NCBI RefSeq assembly: GCF_041146795.1
Contig: NC_135170.1
Span: 7,287,033 to 7,351,032 of the forward strand
Source of the DNA: Maylandia zebra
Taxonomy: Eukaryota; Chordata; Actinopteri; Cichliformes; Cichlidae
Direction of reading: 5' to 3'
Length of the DNA stretch: 64,000 nucleotides
Part shown: piece by piece, positions 41,037 through 59,600 of the stretch
How the letters are laid out: each line of letters starts with the position of its first letter
Position numbering within the stretch: position 1 is the first letter of the stretch
Notes under the pieces: generated by a model
The model's input: the letters and a program-made list of their open reading frames with translations, nothing else
What the model was told of the DNA's origin: nothing
Databases searched by the model: none
Program-made: the position numbers and the translations under genes

Positions 41037-43969
41037 CTTCGCTCTGGAAGTAGAGACAGATCTGTGGCGCTCACATCCAACCAAGCACTGCTCTCTGCTG
41101 GAGGCACACTGGGCACCAACGCGATAAGCCTTTGCAACAGTGCCACCTGGCGGCTAGAAATGGGCATTGCGTAAACACCATCGCGCAATACGGCATGTGA
41201 AATCAAATTTTATCATGGAGATTAAAATATATCTATTATTGACGATTTAAAAAAAACAAACAAACCTTAAAAACCAAACGAAAACTGTACTTCTGCCCGA
41301 CACCCACAGCTGGCTATTTGTTTTTAGGGTCTCTTTATCGCCATGTTACACAAGAGCAAACACGGTATCTCACCCCCCCTAACCACCATCGTCACCACCT
41401 GCACCCCCTCTCACTCACACACAGACACACGCCGTAATAGTAAAAACAAAACCTTTGATCAGCACCATAGAGATTAACCACAGACAGTAACACATTTTTC
41501 TAGCTCAGGTTATAAACTTACCAGCTTCTTCAACTAGACTAGTACAAGCTCAACACAGATTCAGCCCTACTAATATAACATAAAGACGACTGTAATGACT
41601 GTAAGCAGGCAACAGAGAGAAGCCCATTACCTGCAGGTGCTCTCCGACTGTATGGGGTCAGCGCACCACAAAACCACTGAGACTATCATTTCTAGTGGAC
41701 CAGCTTCTAGATGTATTTGTGTGAGTGCATAGTTTCAACATATAAGAGAAGATAAGATAGAACTTTATTAATCCCTCGGGTGGATTCCTCTGGGAAATTC
41801 GGTAATATGAGTGAGCACAGTGTTTCATAATTAAATAACCCATCAGAACTTTATTTTTTAGGCTTTGCTCGAGACCAAAGTCCTGGCCTTGTACTTTATT
41901 TGAACATCACTTTTTTGCTTTGGCTTTCTAAACATGATGAACTCCCTGAAAAACAAATTGTTGCATTGTTGAGTTTAACCAATTCATGGGTATTTTCCAA
42001 AAATGACCAAGAGCAGGGGCAGGAATTACAAGTAATATACGTATTTCCCAGCATGCATCAGCACTGCAACATCAACACTTCTCAGAAAAGGCACTTATTT
42101 TTAATCAATGGAGCATGAACTGATTGCTCGAACATCCGAAATGCAGATTCTCAAGAAGAGCCTGCAACAAGAAAAATAAAGTTCGACTTTGGTTCAGAAG
42201 ATAGAAGTGCAACTTAAACATACAGCGGAACTCTAATCCAATAATCCAGGTGAGTAAAACCCAGAGAGTTGATTCAGCTCATCTGGACACGTTTTCAGTG
42301 AGAGAAACGTGTCATCACTCATCTGAGTTTCAGCTTACTGCAGGTTTCCCCAACCTTCTAAACACTGCTGATGCACAGTGAGTGACACAGGCATCACAGG
42401 CTAACATGGAGCCACAGGCTCAGTTTTAGGCCTGTTAACGTCATGACCACCGATCAATGGCGACGAGTACTATTCATGATAGTGATTCATTAACTCTTGC
42501 GTCTGCTTCCCCATTTCCATGATAGCCATTAGCTTTTCACATCCTAAACACTGACCACTACATTATTAATAATGTATAAACATAGTACATCTTCATTTTT
42601 TGAAGATATCTTTTGTGCATTTTGTATTACATTTTTAAAAAACGGAGAAAGCAAACGGAAAGGAAACAAAGTACATACAGATTGTTAGGGTAATAATTTA
42701 ATGTGATACATGCATAGTAGCAATTAAATGACAGTGCAAGCAACAGTAGGTGTAAAAAACACAAGGGCCCATATCTGGCACATTTCATTACACTGTAAAT
42801 AAAGTCACCATAAAACATTTGCTGTTCTTTATGTTATGATATGAATTCAAATACATTTTAGAGAGAGCTTTCTGACACAAACTGATGGCTGGTCATTTGT
42901 GTAGTACGCTCCGTGTCCAATGAGCTTCATTTATGCTCAGTTAGTTCCTTCATATCTGAATTAACTCGTGGTCATTTTCAGTGGTAAAAATAGATGATTA
43001 CAGACAGTCAGCTTCTGACTGATGATGGGAATACATGCGTTAAACTCAGTTGTTCAGAAATTGAGTTATATTGAATGTTTTCATCTAGTGCTTGAAAGAA
43101 TTGACAAAAAATGAATATATAAATAAAGAAATAAAGATTAAAACGATTGTTTTACACCTGTTCTGGACATAGACTAAAGATAAATGGAGCCAGTGTGATG
43201 TTGCTCAGTGGGTTTGTTTGAAGTTATATTTGGATGAGAGTGTGACATGTTATTTACCAACACTAGCAGTTAGCTGCTCGTAGTGTTAAGTAACATAAAA
43301 AAATATTTGAATAGTCTGAGTAAACACATTTATTTCTGTTTTAAAGCAAACTAAATGACATTTGGAGCCAAGTGGTCATTAGAGGAACTTCTGTTTCTTG
43401 ATTTTTAAAGTCTAGACTCTAAACTCTAGAGTCTAGAGGTTGCTGCTTGATCCTGGGAAACATCTATAAATGGGAATAAACTGCTTAGGTTTGTATTTTA
43501 AGGTGTAATTTTCATGGGAATTTTTCTAGTCATGTTGTTTTCAGCTGTGTGAGTTTTCATCCAGTTTAATTCAGTTGTATTTTATTTATATAGTGCCAAA
43601 TACAATTGCACATCCACTGATAATGACTGTTAAAAATGTTATTCCACAGGTCTTCAAAACAGAAATGCAGAATGCAGAAACACACAAATAATTAAAATAA
43701 GATTGGCTAAATGTTTCACCTGAAATCATTATCATTTAATCAACTCCCTCACTGACTAGGTCTTCGTTATCTTCAACAGTGGCGGCGCACATGACAGAAA
43801 TCCACGTTAGAACAATGAGGAGACTGCCTGAATGCACTCTACGGATCTACAAAGAGAACAAGTAGATTTAGCTCAGAGGGATACATCTTGTGCTCTAATA
43901 AATAACAAGCTTATTGTTTAGCATTTCCAAAATTAAAAGAGCACAAATATATATATAAAAACTCATACC
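41037..43969. other. Intergenic between carm1 and the G-gamma gene
   Basis: The carm1 5' UTR and promoter lie just above 41,036. The GC-richer, CpG-containing stretch from about 39,950 to 41,170 suggests a CpG-island promoter. Further up, 41745-41802 (GATAAGATAGAACTTTATTA and following) is a common fish repeat core, and 43555-43620 (TTTATTTATATAGTGCCAAA) is another. The 3' UTR of the G-gamma gene occupies the part next to 43,969. Confidence 0.45.
43411..43437. repeat. Short perfect hairpin
   Basis: TCTAGACTCT at 43411-43420 pairs with 43428-43437 around a 7-nt loop. It lies downstream of the G-gamma stop codon and may fall in its 3' UTR. Confidence 0.8.
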
Positions 43970-45850
<1,881 letters not shown>

Positions 45851-48324
45851 GATTGAATCCAAGTAACAGAGTGAGGGGGCAAGTAGACAACTGCACTTAT
45901 GTTCCAAGTTTGGGCTGTAGGAAAGTACATCTTCCGGTCCAAGCTTTCAAAATAAAAATCCTGTTCGTGTTCATGACTGAAAAAGTATTTGGACCATTCA
46001 GTTAAAAAAAATATATATATATAATACTCCATTATAACACAGTAATAAACTTTCGTTTTCTGACAGTGTTACAAAGTTGCTGCTTCCATGACTAAGTAAA
46101 ACAAAAGAGTGAAATAAAATAAAAATAAAATGACTTTAGGCTCATGTAGGAAGTAAAGACAACACATCACAGAAATTGTAATACAAATTGTATAGAAAAG
46201 GTTTAATCTTTAAAAACACACTGTCATGGTCCTGGTTTGGTGACCCAGCCTTTGTGTTTAGCTCTTTAGTTCTGTGTCTTCGGCAGGACATGATCATAGT
46301 GCCACCAAGCTTCCCTGGGACACTGACAGAATGTGCTGGAAATTTCCCATTCGATGAGTCTTCTTCCTTACCCAACCAGTAGGTGTGATAGAGGGGTGTG
46401 GAGCTTACTCTGTGACATCCTCCAGATATCTGCATAGCTGAAGCACCTGTTCACTTTCAGAGACTCCATGGGTTGACTTCCTTTCTGCTTATTTACGGTC
46501 AAGAAATGGTGCTTTATGGGGCTTCATGTAGCCCCTGAGGTAAGGTGAATAGAAACCCACTTGTGTTGCAGTCTTTCCTGCTGGCAGATGGCCTTTCCTA
46601 GTCATCCACCAGCCTTTCCCAGTTGTCACCTGTCCTTTTGAAGAGGTCACTGGTTTCCAAGAGTGCTCAGATTCTTTTACAGGCGTGATGTTTCTCCTGC
46701 TCTAAGCCTGTGCACTTGCTCTGCCAACAAGGGTCAGCTGCACGGTTGTCAGCTGCACGGTCATCAGCCGGAGGCTAAGAGCATTGGATGTTTTGCTCCC
46801 TATCTCAGTACATCTCCCAGTGGCGAGGCAGGGACACAGTTTGAAAACCATAAAATTGTATTTCTGCACTCACAAGGGGATTTCCTGTGAAAGTCACATG
46901 CAACAGGTCTTATGTAGCAATGAATCCAAATTTGAAAATTTTGGTGCAAATCATCCCAGTATTTGTATCGGGGCCATCAGTAGTGAGGTTCAGCAGTGAT
47001 TGTCTTCTGTGCAAAACACAATGGAGGCTATGTCATAGTTTGGGGCTGAAATTTCAGCTAGTGGTGTTGGGGATCTTATCAAAATAGATGGAATTATGGT
47101 CACAGAAAACTGGCATCAGATTATGAGATAACATCCATTACCATTTGGAAAGCATATGATTAGCAACAGCCTAATTTTTAAACATGACAGTAATTTCAAA
47201 CACATTCCCAGAGTAAACACAAAGTGCAGCACTCAGTCATGGACTGGCTCCTTCAGAACCTCGATATAAACATACTGAAGCAGTGTACGATCATCTTCAT
47301 AGAGAACAAAACAAAAGCTTGACAACATTCAAAGAAAGGGCTTTGGAATATCTTTCAATGAGCCTGCAAAACTCCCAGAAAGTTGAGTCTGCTTATACAC
47401 ATGTAGTGTTTTTAGTGGGAGAAACATTTTGTCACTCATCTGAGTGACTTCTTCAGGTCATATTGACATTAGACTGCTTAAACAGAGAGCATGCATTGAA
47501 AAATAACTGAAAATCAGCATTTACTGACTTTCAAGCTCATTAGAATTGTGCAAACTCTGTTTTTGCCTTATATACTGTATTTCTATATAAACTGACACAT
47601 TATCAATACATCACTGGACCTGAGGCTCGGGTTCTAGAGTGGGTGTAGCAATGTTTTGAATGCATCCATCAGAGTTTGAGTGTATTTGTGTGGGAATATT
47701 AGATAAAAGTGCTTGTGTATAGATAAAAATACTGAATGAATGCGTGTGTCAAAGTACTGAAAGAGATTTGCAGTAGAACCCACTTTGAGTGCTAAAACTG
47801 AGTAGAAAGGTGCTGTGTAAGTACCAGTCCGTTTACCTCTATCCTATTATCCTAGCAAAATATGACTCAATACTTTTGTACAGTACTGTACAACAAAGCA
47901 CAAATTATTCTAATTAATTAATCTAACTAAACTAATTTCAAACGAAGGCTCTTAAATACTTGGTGCCTGATTTTTCACTAATTTGCCTCTTCCTAATCCT
48001 CACCATTATTATTTAACACGTGCTTCCTCTTCATACTATATAGATTTGTAGCTGGACTAAGTGCCTCTGAATGGAACTCTTTTTTCTTTTAGGTGCTCAC
48101 GAAGTTTGAGGAAACAGCGTTAGCCGGGTTAAACGCACCATTGCGTGGTTTGCCAACTGACAGACGAAGAAAGCCAGCACGATGAGGTTGGTCAGCAGGT
48201 GGCGGTATAGCACCTCCAAACCCGTTGGATAAGTGCCAATAAACCCAAAGGAAGAAGAAGTTGAAATTGGTTCCGGAGGAGCTCCGGGGTCACACAGGAA
48301 AGCTAAACCCTAAAATCCTTCAAA
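45851..48324. other. Intergenic between the G-gamma gene and clpp
   Basis: This is a divergent gene pair with 2.5 kb between start codons. The region holds the promoters, a short LTR-like start near 46,208 and a Tc1 relic at 46760-47580. At about 47,410-47,465 (GAAACATTTTGTCACTCATC) there is a common fish repeat core, also glimpsed at about 42,295-42,330. No gene is supported. Confidence 0.45.
46760..47580 (+). mobile_element. Tc1-like transposon relic
   Basis: The plus-strand order of motifs matches a Tc1-type transposase: a degenerate NESKFENFG (consensus SDESKFEIFG), TATGTCATAGTTTGGGGCTG, GTGGTGTTGGGGATCTTATC and ATGGACTGGCTCCTTCAGAA. Many substitutions and frame breaks make it an old copy. 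It shares its 3' half with the relic at 44160. Confidence 0.65.
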
Positions 48325-53874
<5,550 letters not shown>

Positions 53875-54326
53875 ACGCACCACAGCAGAGCTGTCTGCTA
53901 GCTGCAAGATCATCTTCAGGAGTCAAGAGAGCAAGATCCAGCCTCCCCGTGTTTCTCCTCCACTCAGTAGTAGCTTACACATGAGCAGGACCCAAGCCAG
54001 CCTCATGTACAGTCATCACAGTAACGTCTTTTTATGATGGTGCTGTTTCCTTTTTTTTTTTTTTTAAACGTAATTTCTGTGAAAGAAATCTTCAAAGAAG
54101 TGATATTAAAACGTAGTTGATTTTTATAATTTATACCACAGGAAGGAAAGCAGTGTTTCATCTGGGTGGGCTTTGGTCCTTTCTCTATGGTGGCTGAGCT
54201 GTACTGTACATGAGCTTGTTTAGGGGGAAAGCTTAAGAGTACAGAGCCATCTGTTTCTCTCTCCTGGCTGATGTCCACTCGAGACCAGAGAGAACCTGAT
54301 TTGATGACCTGATGCTTAATATTTGT

Positions 54327-54332
54327 AATAAA
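54327..54332 (+). other. clpp polyadenylation signal
   Basis: A canonical AATAAA lies 450 bp after the clpp stop codon and is the first in the 3' UTR. Confidence 0.65.
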
Positions 54333-56663
54333 TATGATCAGTTAAACATGACTCACAAAATGTGCTACTTCTTGATCCAGTAGTGTACTGTTAAGTTTTC
54401 AGCTGGAGGTTAAAGGCTGTGTTTGAAACTATTTTTATTTTTTATTAATTTTGTCACACCATGAAGCAAAGTTACATTATTCACATTACTTCACGAAAAA
54501 CAGTGACAGAAACCATCTGGCTAAAACTGTACGGTTGTTAAAACGGCAACACTGTAACAAAATTACACATAACTATGCAGCACAGGAACAGGAAAACGGA
54601 CACAGTTGACATTTAAGATGCGCGGCCATTTAACGCCACAGCATGTCGTCTATAACAACTGCAGATGTAAACTTACCACACAGTATCATCTTTTATTTCC
54701 ATTAAGAAGTTAGAGAAAAATTCATGTGTGCACAATAACACAACCAACCTCTAAATAAAAAAAATCTACATGAAATAATACAAGTTTTATCAGTTGATAG
54801 GTCAAAGAGGCAATTTTAGGAAGCATATGAAAATAAAGTGTAATAATTACTCCTATTATCATAATTATGCTTAACATGTAACACCAAGTGTGTCATATTT
54901 GATAAATGAGCTTTTATGAGATGTCAGTGTACTTTTGGTTTCCCAACCAAAAAAGTAAATAAATAGGACAATGCATTTTTAAGCAATGAGTTGCACAAGT
55001 GTAGCAAAGATGAGACATTTCACCGTCATGAAAATGAAACCAGCATATGCTAACAAATGCTAATTAGTATTTGTTTTTAATGTCAGAAGATTGAATAAAC
55101 AATAACAAAATATATAATTTCCTGGCAAATATAATATGGTTTCGACTTACAGGAGAAAGATACTCATGAGCATTATTGGTTTAAAGTTGCTAAAATTACT
55201 TGTATAGCTGCATTACTAACACAATAAGTTTGAAGTCGGCACCTTGTTAATCAAGCTAGCTAACGTTAGCTAAACGTTGCACCGCTAAACGTGATAGCTT
55301 CTGGCTACAAAAAGACCAACATGCTAACATTTTAGGCAGGCAATTATCAGGAGGCATCATTGTCTCAATCACTAGTTGTAAGTCTTACTGAAGATTATAT
55401 TCACTTTAATAATGTTCCCTATTTGAAGAGTATTATTAGATATGCTCATTGTCAATGCAATGATATTAGTCAGTGTACAGTATTACAATTCTGATACATT
55501 TCTAACATACCGACACTCAGCAAACATCATTTTGAACAAAAATAAGTCACTTTTAGAAAACATTCAGAAAAAGCTCTATCAAATAAACATAGCCAACACC
55601 GATTTGGTCACCGATTTCTCCCTTCATAATATAAAGATTATGAGAGAGAATTTTACTTTTCTTAAAAAGCTTTTTTCTTTTTTTTTAAGGCTGTTCGACA
55701 CAGTTTTTTAAAACATTAACCTGACATGTCAGATGTTATTCAAAACTGTTAGAAAGGCAGGAACTTTTCAAAAAGTACTTGGCACATGACTTCAAGAACC
55801 TCAGTCTGGTACAGTCTAACAGGCCAAGTTAAACCACAGGATTAATACAGCACAGTTTGTAGAGGTAGGACAACAAAGAGGGGGAAAAAGGCAACAGGAA
55901 GCATCTTTGATTACTCGCTTTTAAAGCTAGTAAGTCCGTAATGCAGTTAATATTTCAGCAGATAGTTTGTGCAGAAAATGAGCACTTTGGGAAAAGCTCT
56001 TTCAAAAGGAAATAATCATATGTTTATCATATGCATCATCACTCCTAAGACATGCCCGATACTGCCACAGGTATAATAATCCAGTGAGGTAAATAAAACA
56101 TCGTCTTTGTTGGGTAACAAAATAAATTCAAAAGAGCTATTTCTTTATCTGCTTCAACACTAAAATGATTTATTTGAATGCAACTTTATTCATTTTTTGA
56201 ATGACACTTGACAACATGCAGCGCTCAGTCCAGATGGGGGATCTGTAAAAATAACAGAAATATTATGAGCATAACAGAGTCATGAACCTTAATAAGAAAC
56301 TTGTCTATTTAGAGCCAATATTAACAAAAATGAGTTATTTAATAAAACAGCATAAAAGTAAGTAAGATGACATAATTTTTGTTATTTACATCCAACTACA
56401 TCTTAGCAGACCGGTGGATGCAGAAAATATAATCGAGGCTCGAGCGACTCCTTCATGGATAAGTCAAACCACAATGAATTTTAATGTTATTCTAAATAAC
56501 TAAGACACTCAAAGCAACTTCTTAAACATCTATACTGTTATTAAGTAAGATACGAATGCCTTAACATCTAAATAAACTTAATTACTAAGGCTTATTACAA
56601 AATCCTTAATGTGAACTGTTACTCATCATCTCTCGCTCTCACTCACACTCTTCTTGCCGGTCA
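54333..56663. other. Intergenic between convergent clpp and the ALDH3B gene
   Basis: AT-rich sequence between two convergent genes. Minus-strand AATAAA hexamers at about 56,170 and 56,186 are likely polyadenylation signals of the dehydrogenase gene. The second copy of the exact 31-bp repeat is at 55010-55040. Short open frames such as 55442-55711 show no domain. Confidence 0.5.
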
Positions 56664-59600
56664 TCACATGATTGAGCAGCTCTTGGGTGAGGTGGTCCAG
56701 CGCAGCCAGCTCAACTTTTCATCACTATACGGTGGGTAGCGCAGGGCGTTAAGTTTTTCCAAAGCCCAACCACGCAGCATGACTGCTCGCTGGTGACTGA
56801 ACGCCTCAAAGCCCCAGTGACCATGGTAGTGACCAAATCCACTGTTTCCTGGATGGCAGAGTGAACACTGGTTACGCATATGACTGCATCTCTTACATCT
56901 CTTTCTCAGCAGGCCAGCCTGACACATACCTACACCTCCAAAGGGCAGGCCTGGCAGGGCCATGTGCACAATTCCATCATTAGAGCAGAATCCTCCACTG
57001 CTTGAATTTTCCAGCACCTTCTTCACCACCTTAAAGAAATAATGACAATATTAGCTAAAAGACTAAATGTTATAAATGTTACAGCAGAAAGTGGAGGCTG
57101 CAGAGTTCTGTGTTCTTACAGAGGATTCATCTGAGAAAACATAGAAGGCCAGAGGCTTCTCTTTTGTTTTGGTTAATTTGATGCTTTCCTCCAGAGACTC
57201 AATCGTGAGGATCGGCAGGATGGGGCCAAAGATCTCCTCCTCCATTAGAGCATCATCTTCAGCTACATCCACCACTACCGTTGGAGCTATGGAAAGATGA
57301 GGACAAAATATTCTTTCATATATGCATTTTTTTCAGTCAAGGAAATTCAGACTCAAGCTACTTTATAGAAACGTGTGACAAAAAAAAAGGATACAAGGAA
57401 TGAGGTGAGATGACCTGTAAAGGATGTAGTCAAAAGAGGAATAACATAATGATCTCACTGACAAAAATAATGAAGTGTGTTACCCATGTGACCTGGTTTC
57501 TGTTAGTAACTTGGGTACAAAAATACACATGAATCCATTTGTTTGGTTTTTGTTTGCGCTTTTCCCCCTTTCACTCAGATTTTTCTAACATTTTTATATG
57601 TAGTTAATGTTTGAGTCTTTACTAAGCTAACGACAATGCAGTTTAAAAATAATCTTGTTTTATTGCCCAACTCTGCTCTGATCTGCTGGTTGTTGTTTGT
57701 TCCATGTTACCAGCAGGAAAGTTGTAGAACGCCCTCTGGTGGACAAACTTTGCAAAAATCAACATGCATAACTTGGTTGAAGGGTGTTTCTCTTGTCTCT
57801 TCTTTACTTTTTACATTCTCATTTAATCACTCATCACACCAATGAATCTCCAAATAGCTAATGTCAGCCAATATATCAGCCTCATCAATACACTGGTCAC
57901 ACTCTAATATAAAGACTGCTTTAAGAAAAAGTGAGACTATTTAAACACTAGTATTCACTGTGCCATCCAAGTCATTTAATTCAGGTGTTCCAATCATTTC
58001 ATGGCAAGGTGGATAAAATCAAGCAGTTTTACTGCATTTGTGAAAGAATGGGTCGCTCTCATGAGCTCAGGGAATTGCAGTGTGTTACTGTGATAGGATG
58101 CCACCTTTGCAACAAGTCCACTCATGAAATTTCCTCACTATTAAAAATATTCCACAGTCAGCTGTTGCATTATAACCAAGTAAGAGCGATTAGGATCGAC
58201 AGTAAGTCGGCCACAAAGTGGTAGGCCATATAAAATAACAACTGAGGTGCATAGTGCACAGAGGTCACCACGTTTCTGCAGAGCCAACCGTTACAGAGCC
58301 CCAAACTTCATGTGGTGTTCACCACCCTGCCACTGGACTCTAACACAGTGGAGATTTGTTCTCTGGAGAGACCAATCACACTTCTCTGTCGCTAGAATGG
58401 TACTGGTCTGATTGCACTGTGCCAAGTGTAAAGTTTGGTGGAGGGGGAATTATGGTGTAGTGTTTTTCAGAAGTTGGATTCAGTCCCTTAGTTCTAGTGA
58501 AAGGAACTCTTAACGTTTCAGCAGAGCAAGATATTTTGAACAATTTCACACTCCCAATTTTGTGGGAACCGTTTTGGGATGGCCCCTTCCTGTTACAACA
58601 TCACTAACAGTGCATAAAGCAATTTCCATAAAGATATGGATGAGTCAGTTTGGTGTCTAAGAACTGCCAGAGTCCTGACCTCAACCCAAAAGAACACCTT
58701 TGAGGAGAATTATGTAGAGCAGAGACTGCGAGTCAGGCCTTCTCATGCAACATCAGTCTCTGACCTCACAAATGTGCTTCTGAGAGAATAGTCAAAAGTT
58801 CCCAGAAACACACTGCTAAACTTGTGGAAGTTAGATCTGAAAAGGTTAGGCTGATGTCATTTTCAACCATCCATCCATTCGCGGAAGGTATTTTCAGCCA
58901 TATGGATTGAAATTGGGATGTCACTCAAGTTCATATGCATGTGAAAGCAGACAAGCAAATAATTCTGGCAATATAGTACAGGTCTCAAAGCTGAAAGGCA
59001 ATTTCTTTTTCTTTTTTAAAAGCGGTGCAAGGCTAACTCTGGGCTGGGAGAGCAACTTTCCCTACATCAATGGTCAAGAAGACTGTTAATTTCCTCTTTT
59101 TGTTTTTCCTTGAAACATTAAGTAAAAGTGTGATCTAAACACAGATCAGCCACAACAATGAACAAAAACTAGGAAAAAGTAATGTTCTGTGGAGAAATCC
59201 TGGGTTCTGACATTGATGTTTATTTAGTTTGACTTGTACCACCTACCTAAACATTTTTGTAGACCCAACACACCTTGCCATGGTAATGGCACTCCCCAAT
59301 GGCAGCAGTCTCCCCCAGTAGGACAATGTGTCCCATCACACCAGAGAAACTGTTCAAGACCGGTTCAACATGACAAAGAATTTAAGTGTTGACTTGGCCT
59401 CCTCACTTTCCAGATCCAAATCCAACTGTGCAACAATGGGAAAGACTGGAACAAGCCCGCTCCACAGGCCCTACCCTGCAACCGCCAGGACCCAAGGGAC
59501 TGGCTACCAATGTCCCGATACCAGACAGAGATTACTTGTCCACGCCTCAACGGGTCAGAGCTGGTGGAAAGAGAGGACCTACACAATATTAGGCAGGTAT

